From: Peromyscus leucopus | Taxonomy: Eukaryota > Chordata > Mammalia > Rodentia > Cricetidae | Assembly (NCBI RefSeq): GCF_004664715.2 | Contig: NC_051084.1 | Span: 63,353,334-63,417,333 of the forward strand | Direction of reading: 5' to 3' | DNA: 64,000 nt | Part shown: positions 35,291-47,292 of the stretch, piece by piece | Layout of the letters: the number at the start of each line of letters is the position of its first letter | Position numbering within the stretch: position 1 is the first letter of the stretch | The notes under the pieces: model-generated | What the model saw: only the letters and a program-made list of their open reading frames with translations | Database searches by the model: none | What the model was told of the DNA's origin: nothing | Translations under genes and position numbers: made by a program

Positions 35291-36021
35291 GCCAAACAGT
35301 CTTTAAACAGCTCTGTCAACATCGAGAGGCTGTAATATGGAGATCCTTGTGTCCCTGGTACTGGTGCTGCAAGACCGAGTCATCCCATAGTGGCTGTCTC
35401 ACCCTGGAAAGGCTGAGAAATGAAGAAGCCAAGAACATGGTAGTTTCCAAGACACTGAAGGTTCCCAAAGAACCTTTCATCCTCAGCCTGAAAATGCTGG
35501 CTCTAATGCCAGTGAAAGATTCATCACCAAATTAATTCCACAGAAGAAAGAAGGTCAATGAGGAGACAGAATAGTCTTCGGTGTCTTTTATAAAATCTAG
35601 GCTTGTACAAGAAAGTACTGCCCATGTTTGGGATGTGTCTTCCCATTGATTAAAGCAGTCAAGATAATCCATAAGTGCTCAGGTGATTCTAGTGGCAGTT
35701 TGCATTTAAAACCAACCCTTTCCCCCCACAACTCTGCCCTTTAATTTACACTGTTACCATCTGGCTGGCAGTGCTAGGCTTGTCCCCCATAACTCACCAG
35801 TGATCCTAACATGGCACAAAAGGTGAATTTGTCTCTGCTAGGTTGAAGTGAAAGTCTTGACTCCTTCCTTGGTCTTCTCCATCATCACTGTAACAAAATG
35901 GTTGTTTCATGACTGTTATTAGGTAATGTGGATGTCCGAGTAGCTCACTCAGTCTCTATTACATTCTGAAGTGAGGAACTTTGCTGATACTGTTGAGTTT
36001 GGGATGAGGGACCGTGAGGGC
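35291..36021. other. unique sequence
   Basis: The 62-codon frame at 35347-35535 shows no recognised family. Nothing else seen. Confidence 0.4.
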
Positions 36022-36242
36022 TGTTCTTGGTTGTCAGCTTGTGACTGAGTACACCTGCATAGCATTTTTCTTAATTGAATAATTGAAGTAGGAAGACTCA
36101 CCTTTAATCTGGATCTTTTGAAGTGTGAAATCTACCTTTGACCTGGGACACACCTGCCAGCAGCCTATATAAAGGATATGGAAGAAGTAATTGCTCCTTA
36201 CCTGCTTGCCCTTGCTCTCACTGGCAAGTCCATTCCTCCACT
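36022..36242 (+). repeat. 5' part of a MaLR-type LTR
   Basis: 'tgttcttggttgtcagcttg', 'tcacctttaatctggatctt', 'cagcctatataaaggatatg' (a good TATA box) and 'tctcactggcaagtccattc' follow the order of a common rodent LTR. It ends abruptly where the next LTR starts. Confidence 0.6.
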
Positions 36243-36371
36243 GCCTTCCTGTTCTTTTTTTCTCCTCTTTGTTAGTTCCGCCTATACTTCCTGCCTAGCC
36301 ACTGGCCAATCAGTGTTTTATTTATTGACCAATCAGAGCAACACATTTACCATACAGAACATCCCACAGCA
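36243..36371 (-). repeat. truncated ERV LTR
   Basis: 'acttcctgcctagccactgg', 'ccaatcagtgttttatttat' and the end 'catcccacagca' match the right-hand (5') third of the LTR at 60730-61114. The left side is lost at the junction with the MaLR LTR. Confidence 0.65.
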
Positions 36372-36784
36372 CCAACATATTAAATATTTTTAAAGTGCTG
36401 ACTTAGAAATACAGCTATGTTAATATGATGCAATGTGATGATGATAAATAACAAATTTCACAAACTATTTAATAGAGAAGGTTCCTGTGGCTTTCTTTCT
36501 ATCCCATTCTCTTTGCCTGATTTTAGATGACCTTGTGCAGTTTGGAAGCTTCTTTTGTTCACCTATAAAATGGGGAGACAAGAACATGCTGAACAAAATT
36601 TCATCCATTTGTTTTCTGACCTGAACTATGCAGATCATGGCAATAAGCAAGCAGGTTACCCTTCAAATTTCCCATCACTGGCCTCAATTGTTCTGCTTGT
36701 GCTCTGTGCCAAGTAGGAGAGATGAATGACTCTTTGATGACTTGATGTCAATTATTGTTACAGATATGGCACGTATCTGGAACA
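36372..36784. other. unique sequence
   Basis: Nothing recognised. Confidence 0.4.
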
Positions 36785-36790
36785 AAAGCC

Positions 36791-37257
36791 TATGGTGATA
36801 TATTATTTGTGCTGAAATGTGATTTTATTTGTATGTTAATAAGTAAAGTTGCCTGGAGATCAGAGGTAAAAGTGAGCCATTAAGCAGAAGTCTGGTAGTG
36901 GTGGCACATGCCCTTAATCCGATCACATGGCAGGCAGAGTCTCTGTGTGGTCAAGGACACAGTCAAGCGTGGTGACCCAAACCTTTAATCCTAGTACTGA
37001 CCATAGAGACCTGGAGGTCTGTATAGACAAGCAGTGATGGGGAAGTCATGTGGTTGGGATTAGAGCCAATGAGAAGGCAGAAGAGAAAGGCAATAAAAAG
37101 ACAAGTCACACAGGAAGAAGGTCTCTCTCAGGGGAAGCAATGGCAGCATGGTAGTCAGATAAGGTAGTTGTGGCTCTTGCTCTGATCTCTTTGGCTTTAA
37201 CTCTGTATTTGGTTCTGTGTTTCTTATTTACTAATACTGTTTAGAATTTCATCTACA
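36791..37257 (+). mobile_element. ERV solo LTR, 467 bp (copy B)
   Basis: Starts 'tatggtgatatattattt' and ends 'atttcatctaca'. The 6-bp TSD aaagcc lies at 36785-36790 and 37258-37263. Same family and same length as copy A, including 'ttaataagtaaagttgcctg' and a B1-like block. TSD and TG/TA...CA ends indicate an ERV LTR rather than a SINE. Confidence 0.9.
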
Positions 37258-37263
37258 AAAGCC

Positions 37264-37765
37264 ATGATAATAACTATAAAACCCTGATGGTATAACATAC
37301 CTTTATTTCACCTTTCACACCTGGGGTACACTCCATAACTATATTCTCAGAAAAGGAACTGAATAAGTACCCAAACTAGGTTCAAGTTTAAGATCTGTGA
37401 CACAGAGTAATAATTAGCTTCTCAATTAGTTACTTCAAGACAAGGACCTGCCCTGAGTAATTCATGGTAACATCATTAAGATTAAACTAATTTACATCCC
37501 ATGTACTTTCCTTGGTCATTGGAAAAGACCTCCTTGGAAAAAAATCTTTTGGAAAAGATCACTTTCAAGAGTAGATACTCCTCAACTTTTAATGGAGTTC
37601 TGTCCCAATAACATCCTTGTAAGTTAAAGCTGTTGAAAGTAGAAAATAAATTTCATATGTCATACCTTAGCTTGTCTTGTCTTAAACATACTCCAACATG
37701 CATTGGTCGATAGTTGGACAAAATCATCAAGTTTGGAGATGATGGTCTATTGAAGTATTAAATAT
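37264..37765. other. unique sequence
   Basis: Nothing recognised. Confidence 0.4.
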
Positions 37766-38075
37766 CTGTTGCTAAAATCCTCCCTGTGGGAGACAATATC
37801 TACCCTTCTACCAAAGGTCTCATGACAAACTGAGGCATGACTTTACCAAAGTTCACTTTAGAGAGTTGATGAGTTTATTGGGCTTCCTTACACAGCAGTG
37901 GTGAAGGGTTACTTTCAGCAGTGTGGAAGCTCCTCTCTCCAAAGCCTACACCTGCAAAGGGTTGACCCAGCAGGGATTAAGGCTTTCCTAAAACTGCATA
38001 GATGGAGCTTCACAGCTCCCCTAATCTTCCTTCCAGCTCCTCACCCTGGCTGCACACAATTAAAGCAGAGTTGCA
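37766..38075. repeat. possible rodent medium-reiterated repeat
   Basis: 'gttgatgagtttattgggct', 'tacacagcagtggtgaaggg' and 'ttccagctcctcaccctggc' recall an LTR-like dispersed rodent repeat. Boundaries and name unknown. The 142-codon frame at 37898-38326 overlaps it and is not supported as a gene. Confidence 0.35.
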
Positions 38076-38321
38076 TACAACAGATGGTAGGAAAGGAGAG
38101 TCCACATACTCAAGTGAGGGTCTTGTCTTATGTAATGTATGAATATTTATATTCCAAATTACTGAAATGTATTATACTGTGGGGTATTGGTTGTTACAAT
38201 CATCATCACCTGGTGAATTTGGAGCTGAGGCTGGTTGTCGTTATCCCTTGTTGCAATGGAGTTCAAATTTCTAGTCCAGGAAAAGATAAGAAGTGCTGTT
38301 TTTCTGGAATATGTGTTGCTA

Positions 38322-38322
<1 letters not shown>

Positions 38323-38364
<42 letters not shown>
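38323..38364. repeat. (AAT)n microsatellite
   Basis: About 14 AAT units uninterrupted. Confidence 0.96.
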
Positions 38365-38368
<4 letters not shown>

Positions 38369-38469
38369 CATTAAAAATTGGCAACTGTTTGTATAAAAAC
38401 AGTATTGGAGTTAGTACCAATTGCATAGGCATGTGTGTGTGAAGCCCATTCAAGTTTGATTTGATTTTG

Positions 38470-38595
38470 TTTTGTTTTGAATGATACTTGGTCTCCTTAT
38501 GCAGCCAAAGCAAGCCTCAAAATCAACATCTTCCTGCCTCCCCCTCTGTAGTGCTGGATTACAGGTGTACTCCACCATACTTGGCTCATCAAGAT
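38470..38595 (-). repeat. B1 SINE, diverged
   Basis: 'gatacttggtctccttatgc', 'aacatcttcctgcctccccc', 'gtagtgctggattacaggtg' and 'tccaccatacttggctc' keep B1 order in reverse, preceded by TTTTG repeats. Confidence 0.6.
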
Positions 38596-40560
38596 TGGCA
38601 TTTATCATCACATACTTGTGATGAAAATTCTCTATATTCCTTTTACTACTGTATTTACTTTAATTTTTTCTACCAACTCTAGACCAGCATTTGTTTAAAA
38701 GAAACCAAGTGAAATGTGCATAAAATATGAGGATATTTACAGTTTGTTCCAGAATGCTGTTTTGACACATAGTGCAGAAAAAATAAGACTAAATTTGTTG
38801 GGACTCACAAAATTTTGTTTTTCCCCTTATTCACAAATGTTAATGAAACTTTCAAAAATGTCAGTGTTCTATGACAAAAATTGATAGTTTAATGCCATTT
38901 TATTCCAAGCCTTGTTTTTGAGTGTCTTGGTATTTGTTAAGCTAAAGTGTCTGTCAGTAAATAATATTCACTCATGCATCTTGCTCTTTCTTTTTAATGT
39001 TTTGAAAATTTTGACTCTGATGGAAAAATACTGATTAACTATTCCAAAACTATTTTGATCATATTCCAAGACCCAAGTGGTGCATGAATAAGCTCTTACG
39101 TTTTCTATTTTAAAAATAATTGGATCCTTCTAATCCTAGGTGTCCATATCCCATGTGTTAGCTGGCACAGAACTAAGTAAATAGCCCTTTTTTGTATTTG
39201 CATTTTAATTTCCCTTTAACGGGTTGCAATCTATGTTTTCATACAGAGAATATTCCTGCATTATAAATAGATGTCACTTGAGCTGTCATTTCAAAGATCT
39301 ATGATAAGAGTCTGAAAGTCTGGAGACCATGTTTAAAGTCACAAATTTAGTTAGAGTTTTTGAAACAATTTAAACTGTTTTCCTTAAGATGGAAATGTGT
39401 ATAGCCTCCTAATTGGTAATCACAAGTTGTGACAAGCTGCTTATTAATATGAATCGCATATATGCAACAGTTTAACATTGACAAGATCATCTTAAACAAA
39501 TTACATACATTGTATAAAAATGGATTGATTCACTTGCCTATGTATGCATACTTATTATGGACATACAATACTTCACAGACAGTCTATCAATACAGGAAGA
39601 TTTCTTCCAAATGTATGTCAGTCTTCTATGAGAAGTAAAAGATATTTTAGGAATTCTAAAAGGTACATTAAATAGCTGAACTAAGGGTGAGATGTTTGTT
39701 TATGATTAACATTATACTTAATTGTGATCCTAGTGCAGTGGTTTTCTATGGTAAATATTTTTAAAAATTATATCATTTCTATTTTGTGCTGAAGTTTCCT
39801 TTGCAGTGGGAAATATTTTAAACTAAAGACTTCCCATCTGGCCCTGCCAAGGTGAATTTTTCCTTCACAGCCTTGACTTACAGTGGAAGTTGATGTGAGA
39901 GTTTGTCATGGTTGTTTTGACAGTCTGGCCATCCTCATTCAGGGATGAGATCCCTGTGGTTTGTCAATTATCCTGCTAACCCTACAGCAAGAGCAACACT
40001 CAAGGCACTGAACTGTCAACCAGTAACCAAGAAATAATGTCAGGCTCCAGGAAGGCAGGAATGAGAGGACTGGGTGCTTCCAACAACAGAAGCCTGTATA
40101 TCACTCAGTATTTGTTTTATTTATGGAGGCTCGTAACAAATTAATTACTGTGAATCACATGATGAGGTGCCACCTATTGCTTTGGACATTCCTTCCTGTC
40201 TAAATTTAGAGCAAGGATTTGAGTGCTGGTTCCCATTTTGCTAGCATAAGTTTCTGGTGCATGATGCTTTTGGGAAATAGGTAGAGCATCTGAACTTATT
40301 TTATTTTAATGTTTTGTTTTTCCACTTGCCTCATGTTCACTGTAAGATATTTAGGGAAGGAAAATTACCTGGGGACTTGCACAAGTTTTTAAAAACAACT
40401 TTTAAGGTTTTGAGAAGTCTCATCTGTAGGGAAATTAACATATATATCAGGTAGAAATTAATACTTATATTAGGTAGAATTATATCTTGTAGATGACAAA
40501 AAGACGTTCAAAATCAAGTGCCAAAGGGAATTTATACTGCACAATTCATAATTATTACTA
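38596..40560. other. repeat-poor unique sequence
   Basis: About 2 kb with no recognised repeat or gene. The segment 39830-40110 is less AT-rich and could be tested for conservation. Confidence 0.45.
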
Positions 40561-40561
40561 G

Positions 40562-40770
40562 ATTTTTAAAAACATTTCATTATCTTATGTGTATGGGTGC
40601 TTTGCCTGCATATGATGTTGGGGCACCAGACGTGTGTTGATCTAGTGCCCATGGAAGCCATTGGATCCAGACAGTTGTGAGCTGACATGTAGGTGCTGGG
40701 AATAAAAGCCAGGTCCTCCATAAGAGCAGCCAGTGACCATTAACTACTGAGTCATCTTTCTAGTTCTTCA
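40562..40770 (-). repeat. B2/B3-type SINE
   Basis: 'cttatgtgtatgggtgcttt', 'ttgcctgcatatgatgttgg', 'ccaggtcctccataagagca' and 'ctactgagtcatctttctag' give the reverse complement of tail, body, B box and A box in order. Confidence 0.75.
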
Positions 40771-41085
40771 TCACCAGATTTTTAAGGAAAAAAATACGAA
40801 GGATTTCAAGCACAAATAATATCTATCCAAAAATACAAAAACATAATAAAGAGGAACTCAGATAGAAATCCTTCTTATTTTTCCCCTTAAGTCTGTTTCT
40901 ATTGTTGTGTAGGGCTCAGTGGAATTTACTCATCATGTGATTCACCCACCCTCCATAGACTTTGATTTTTCCCTGGTTTATACCCTATCTGTGTTTCAAA
41001 TGCATATTAATTCAAATGTCTGCTATACATGTAAACTAAATGATAGTAGGTAATTAAGTTGAATCTGGGATAAAACATCTGTATT
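40771..41085. other. unique sequence
   Basis: Nothing recognised. Confidence 0.4.
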
Positions 41086-41280
41086 TATTGGCTATATACA
41101 AAAGAGGTGTGTGTTGTGTGCACGTTTATATGTGGTTATGTGTGTATGTTTCTGAATGTATGTCTGTGTGTGCGTGTGTTTGTATATGCATATATGTATT
41201 TGTGTGTGTGTATATGTGTGTAAATGCATGTGTTTGTGTATGTGTGTTTATATGGTATATGTGTGTAGTTAATGCTTGTG
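41086..41280. repeat. degenerate TG/TATG-rich tract
   Basis: Imperfect TGTG/TATG repeats over nearly 200 bp. The Cys/Val-rich 94-codon frame here is an artefact. Confidence 0.85.
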
Positions 41281-41299
41281 AATTTGTGGGTGACTATGC

Positions 41300-41578
41300 C
41301 CATGCCCATACCTGTAGTGGCCAGAGTAGGATATGTGTCTTCCTCTTGTTGCTTTCTCTGTTATTGCCTTGAGACAGAGTCTGTCACAGAAAGCTTACTG
41401 TTTAGAACAGGCTCGCTGGCCAGCAAGCTCTTGGGATCTGCCTGTTTCTTGCCTCCAGTGTGAGAATTACAGTCATGTACATCCATCACTTTTGTGGGTG
41501 CTGGGGATTCAAACCCAGTTCTTCATGTTCTCTCAGCAAATATTCTTACCCATTGAGCTATCTCCCCCATCTCCAAGA
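41300..41578 (-). repeat. tRNA-derived SINE (long B3/B4-like form)
   Basis: 'tgccttgagacagagtctgt', 'ggctcgctggccagcaagct', 'gtgctggggattcaaaccca' and 'cattgagctatctcccccat' run in reverse order. The adjacent TG tract may be its expanded tail. Confidence 0.6.
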
Positions 41579-42189
41579 AGACATTTTCCATTTGCAAATG
41601 ATTTTCAAGAAATGTGAATGAGCCATACTTCCGGACCTGTGAGCAAAATGCTTGGAATTCAAAATGTACTTTATGAAAATAATTCAAATAGTGAAATTTA
41701 CTTGTGAAATTAAAAAAAAAAACATTGAGCATAGCTTTCTCTGTCTTCACAAAGTATAATGTTATTTGTAATATACTTTATATTTGCTCGGTAAATACCC
41801 TAGGGTATCAATAAGAAAGAAATATAGCACGGTCATGGCTAATTACTTTTAAAGCACGGTGTGTTTTAATCTTATATACAGAGTCTGATGTGTGCTGTCT
41901 CCCTGTATATATTTATGTATGTGTTTTGTGTTTAATATCTTGCTTCCAAGTTTTGTTTTTCTATGCTTTTAGTTTAACAGACACCTTTCATATTAAAGAA
42001 AATAAATTTTGCAAATATAATTATAATGAGTCTTAACATGCAGATATGCCATAATTTGCTTCAGTAGTACTCTAGAATTGGATTTCAGATTAGTTAAATT
42101 TGCAAAGGACTGTGATTCTTATTCCTGCTTCATTTTTGAATTATTTCATTTTATGACAGACTTTTTAAAGTAAGTTACTAATTTAAAAG
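41579..42189. other. unique sequence
   Basis: AT-rich; nothing recognised. Confidence 0.4.
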
Positions 42190-43738
42190 ACATCAGTTCT
42201 TTGATTCATTGGGAGGACTCAAGTCTAAGAGTCTGTGATTCACATTAGAAATTATCCTGATTTTTAAACATATTTTATTACTTTTAAAAAAGATCATTAA
42301 AAGTCTAACAAGCATGTAGCCCAATTCCACTAGCTCTGCTGTCTGCATCACACACTGCCTCTTTTTTGGACTAGCTTTGTACCTGCAACCAATGTCCCTC
42401 AGTAGATGTCCCAAAATCTGACATTTCCAAAATTCTGGGGTCTCTGTCTCAATTTAGACCTCAACATGATAGTTTCATCCAGTGGCCTCTCTGGGCCTTC
42501 TTCTAAGGACTCAACTCTGACATACTTTATCTGTCCTCCGTGCTCTCTGAAATAATGGTGCAAGACTCCATTGTTAATCATAACCTTCTATATTTCATGT
42601 CGGCAAAATCAACACTACATGTACTCCACTGTCAAGTTCTCCAGATTGGAATGGAGCCTGTCCCCTTGCAGTACACTTGCATCTGTTTCTGTGTGCTGAC
42701 CCTGACAGTTGCATTTCAAGATTAGAGAACCTCTTCAGTGAAATCCTAGGCATAGGTTCTCTCCTTTCATGTGAACCTTCATTTTCACAAGATGGAGCCT
42801 TCCATGGGTTGGGTCTTGCTCTCAGGACACTTTTACTACTGTCTTGATGGAAAGTGTCAGGTTTCACATTAATTATGTTATTATCTTTAACAATTGTGTA
42901 TCCCTGTGATCAACATTCTCTTTGTCCAAAATTTTAATGTTACTCACATATCTCTTCTCAAAATCCCATGTTTTCTTTATCATTCTTTTCTACTCTTTGA
43001 CCTCTGTCACTGTAGATCTGGATAAAAGAAGTAAGCAGTAACCAGGGTACAGTCTGGATGCTATCCTGTCTTTAAATTTCCTCTACTGTATAAAAATAAA
43101 TGGGTCCATTATCTTAAACTCAAGTTTCAGGACACAAGCAGAATGCAGTCAGTTTTGGACTCTAGCAGAGTTCCGGAAAGACTCCTGCTTTCCTCTGGAA
43201 CCTCATGAGCCAAGCTGTCACTGTCCATGTTCCCCTTAGCACTGTCTGCCAACCTCCCACCAGAATATCCCATTAAGCTTTGCTTACAGTGTTCAACAGC
43301 TTTTCTAACACAAAGTTCCAAAGTTTATCAAATTCTTCCCACAATCCAACTCCAAAGGTCTAAGAACCATAGGGTTTGGTTTGTAACAGCAATGGTCCTA
43401 TTTCTTGGCACCAACATTCTGTATTGGTTACTTGTGTTGTAGGTAGCATTTATTTTGACTCACAGTTCAAGGGTACAGTCCATCACAGAGGACCACATAT
43501 GGTAGCAGGAGCTTGAGAGAGGTACTCACATCGTACATCTAGTCAATAAGCAGAGGAGATGAATGTTTTGGTCAACTCGTGTTCTTTTTATTCAGCTCAG
43601 GGTCCAAGCCCATAGAATGGTAACACACTCACCGAGGTTGGATCTTTCAACAATACTTAACCTAATCTAGATACACTCAGTGTTTTGTTTCCAATGTGAT
43701 TTTAAGTCTTATCAAGTTGTCAGTCATGGTTAACCACT
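42190..43738 (-). mobile_element. MaLR-type element: 5' LTR plus internal remnant
   Basis: The LTR is about 43420-43738 ('tttattttgactcacagttc', 'caagggtacagtccatcaca', 'atcaagttgtcagtcatggt'). In the minus orientation it begins near 'ctagtggttaaccatgact' and is followed at 43417 by 'tggtgccaagaaatagg', the position and shape of a decayed primer-binding site. Internal sequence then runs left to about 42190 ('ttccaaaattctggggtctc', 'agatggagccttccatgggt'). No gag/pol frame is recognisable, as expected for MaLR. Confidence 0.6.
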
Positions 43739-44347
43739 AGGTTATTACCACTATTATGATTATACATTACTGCCCACATGTTAGTGTTGTAGAGAGCATC
43801 CAGTTAGAAAATGCAAATGACTGAAGAATACTGTATGCTAGTTCTTATTCATGCTTCAATATGCCCGTTAGTGAGTAAAACTGTGCTGGAACCTTATAGC
43901 TTTGTGTTTCCTGCAAGGAGTCCAGAATAACAATTATTTTTATTATATATAGTTTACAAACAAGCTTTTAGATGCATCATAGAAACCTTATTTTAAAGGT
44001 ACCATATAATGGCAATTATTTTCATCTATGGAAAACCACAGAAAGGTAAGTGCTTATAAGTATCTGTGCTTAGGTTGTATAATATATATTATTGGCTACA
44101 GCTGTTAAGGAACTGTATTGGCATTTTGTGATGTAGCCCAGAGCATCTCAAACTTTAATGTACATATGTATTATCTGGGGATCTTATTAAAAGGCAGATG
44201 CTGATTTGTTAAGTCTAGAGTGGAGCCTGGGACTCAGGTTTCTATCCGCTTTAAAGTAAATCATGGTCCAATGGCTCTGTTAGAGTAGTGGTGATTTAAA
44301 TCATAGCATGATATTCTTCCTGTTTGATGGTTAATTTTTTCTTCTTG

Positions 44348-44349
<2 letters not shown>
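43739..44349. other. unique sequence
   Basis: Nothing recognised. Confidence 0.4.
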
Positions 44350-44397
<48 letters not shown>

Positions 44398-44415
44398 TTC
44401 TCTCTCTCTCTCTCT
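44350..44415. repeat. (CT)n microsatellite
   Basis: About 30 CT units with one CCCTTT interruption, followed by a short TG run. Confidence 0.96.
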
Positions 44416-46544
44416 GTATGTGTGTGTGTTTTGTGCCTTGCTTTGTGCATTAAGTGTATTTGCATATTATGAATTTGAGTACCTTCCAGTTTGTGCAGTG
44501 ATGAAAGGTCAAGAAATTTACATAAAATAACATCAAACATGGCAGGCATGGGGTCTTATAATTTACAACAGACCAGCCAACCTCTATGCACTGGTCACTC
44601 TACTAAGGCACTAAAATCTCAGTCAAGCCTTAAGCACCCTGCTAATGGCACAGAGCGTGATAAAGATGTTTTTCTCATCAGAATCCTGGCTTTCACTGTG
44701 TTTTTGTCCACAGTCCTAATGTGCTTATGACAATCTGGATGTGCAGCAGTCCATGGAGCTGTATAAAGCATTGGGTAAAAGTGCTGAATCTTCCTAGAGC
44801 ATCATTTTTGTCAAAGATTTAGAGAATTCTTTTAATACAAACATGGGTTGTTTAGATCATAGACTTGTGTATATTTCAACAACACAAGTGCTTGTGATGG
44901 GCCATTTTCTGATTATGCTGCTTCAAGGAAGAGAAATGGCTTCAGAGCATACCCATTAGGGCTAATTTCGGGGGGGGTGGTGGATAAAAGAACTAGAAAT
45001 GGAAGCAAGCACTCTTAAGAAATTGACTTAAGCCAGAGTCCTTGCTCTGTCACCTTATAGATCTTTATCCTTCTGGGCCTCGTCCATTTTCTTATTTGCA
45101 AAATCAAAGAGTTATTTTGTGGTCCTTCCAAGCTCTGACATTCTATGGCTTTATAATTAAATTATTCTTTTCCACCGAGAATTTTACTTGAATTCATAGG
45201 CGACCAGTTGACTATTTTGTATGGTAGCCCTGGTCTGTGGTAGTCCCCATCTGTGACCAGAGCTGTCAATCATCCTGCGATTATTTCTCCTGTTTTTCGG
45301 AGTCAAAGGCCTGCCCTAGAGATGGCGTTTCATTTGAAATACAATTAAGTGCACATGGTGTTGGGAAATGTGTTACCCCACAAGCAATAGGGTTAGTCTC
45401 CAGAACAATTTACCCCCCAAATTTAAGGGATCAATGAGCAGTGTAGCTCACCAGAGCAGCTACTTGACAATTTGTCACTCAACTTCAGGAAAACTATAGA
45501 GGAACAGCACAATGCATTAATGAATAGCAACAAATCCCCATGACAACATGTTAGTTCATTAAAATTTTATCAGCATTCTTCCTAAGGAAAGTATGCCTTC
45601 TGTTCTATGTTGAGTTTCTTCAACATTGTTTTACAGCCAATTCACAGCATTCTGGTGCTTCAAAATTAGTTCCTGTGGAGAGTCAGATGCAGTCTGTACA
45701 CTGTGTCACACATGGGTCTCCAGGGTGTCACGAGAAAATAGTGCCTGCATTTTTTTGTGCATCTATGGTTTAAATACTAACAAGCATTTCCCTACTGCCC
45801 TTTTTTTGCAAGAATAAGAAATTATCTGGGAATTTATCACCATATTAATCCTTTTAGCAAATGCATTAAATTCTATTTCATAGGCATCTTTCTAATACTC
45901 AAAAAAAAAGGCATCTAAAGTGGAGAAACTATAAAAATTTTTTCTTGCTGCCACAGTTCAGTGGTGTTTTTCTCTCTGGTGTTGGAAAACAAATGAAAAA
46001 TAATGTGCCAGCCTTGACATTTTCCTTGATTTTTTTGATCTTTTTATGTATAACCCATCTATTAGTAGAAAAGGCTTCCCCAAATATTTCAGCATCGTAG
46101 GGACATGTTTTATACTTAAAATGATCAAAACTTCACTCTACAAATAGTGGAACAAAACCACCATGGCTCTTGCTATTTTCAATAGTTTTTAAGAGGACTG
46201 CATTGCAATCATCTTTTTCATAGATGCACAGGCTGAGTTGCTGAATTCACTCATGTCTTCCTTTCTATGGCAGCACCTAAGTAGCCTTGCTTGTAGATCT
46301 TAGCTCTTTCACATTGTCAGCTTAGAATTTTACAGATAGGAATTGGAACAGTTAAGCACCTTTATGCGTTCTAAAATTTGAGGATCATGATTTTCCAAGA
46401 CAGAGATTAGGTCACTTATGTACACCGAAACAAAAATGGCAGGATGGCTTTGTGCTCTGTACACATTGAAAGAATTGTTTTCAATACACCAGGCCGTCCA
46501 TTATTATGGCTTTATGACAGATAGCTCTATGAGTTAGTTAATGT
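44416..46544. other. repeat-poor unique sequence
   Basis: About 2.1 kb with no recognised repeat or gene. Confidence 0.45.
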
Positions 46545-46645
46545 GTTTTTCAAAGACAGTCTCTCCATATAAACTGCATACTGGCTTTGAGTTTGTATTC
46601 TCCCTACATCAGTTACTGGGATTACAGTATTATGCCAGCATGGTC
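46545..46645 (-). repeat. old B1-like SINE
   Basis: 'aaagacagtctctccatata', 'gttactgggattacagtatt' and 'atgccagcatgg' in B1 antisense order. Confidence 0.5.
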
Positions 46646-46754
46646 CATTTCAATAAAAAGGTCCATGTGACCTTTTTATTCTGAAATTTAGAAAATTTGT
46701 TTCAAATAAAATTGCATGCATTTATTTTTGTTCTTTTTTCTTTCTATTTTTTCC

Positions 46755-46905
46755 TTATTGTTTTGTTTGGTGAGAAAGATTTTTGTTCTGTAACCTAAGC
46801 TGGCCCAGAGCTTGCTATATAACCGAGGCTGGCTTCAAAGTCATTTTCATCCTGCCTTAGCCTTCCAAGTGCTGGTTCTGTGATTCCAGGCCATAACTCC
46901 AGTTT
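46755..46905 (-). repeat. B1-like SINE
   Basis: 'ctgtaacctaagctggccca', 'gcttgctatataaccgaggc', 'ctgccttagccttccaagtg' and 'tggttctgtgattccaggcc' in antisense order. Confidence 0.6.
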
Positions 46906-46914
46906 AATTCTAGT

Positions 46915-47096
46915 TCTTTTTTTCTTTGATGGGGGGTGTAGTCCAAAATATTTCATGCTGGCCTTGGACTTCTTATGTAACTGAGGGTGGCTTTCAACTT
47001 TTTGTCCTCCTTCCTGGTTTATTAGGAGCTAGAGATCAAGCATAGGGTTTCATTCTGAAGGAAAACACTATCAACTGAGCTACATCGCTAGCCTTT
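46915..47096 (-). repeat. B4-like SINE
   Basis: A B1-like part ('gctggccttggacttcttat') is followed by an ID/tRNA-like end ('ctatcaactgagctacatcg'), antisense. Confidence 0.5.
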
Positions 47097-47099
47097 AGA

Positions 47100-47292
47100 T
47101 GCTTTTTAAAAATTATTTTTTATGTGTACAAATGTGTTCTTGGTGCTTATGGAGGCCAGAAACAGGCTTTGGATTCCCTGGGACTTATGTTACACATGGT
47201 TGTGAGCTGCTGTCTGGGTTCTGGGAATCAAATCCCATTCGCCATGAAAAGCAGCCAGTGCTTTAACTGCTAGCCCTTCTCTCCAGCCCCTC
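47100..47292 (-). repeat. B2/B3-type SINE
   Basis: 'atggaggccagaaacaggct', 'tggttgtgagctgctgtctg', 'ctgggaatcaaatcccattc' and 'cccttctctccagcccc' give the reverse complement, in order, ending at the SINE head. Confidence 0.75.

Noticed and set aside
35347..35535. 62-codon frame as part of a processed gene
   Set aside because: No recognised protein family and no intact 5' or 3' retrogene hallmarks.
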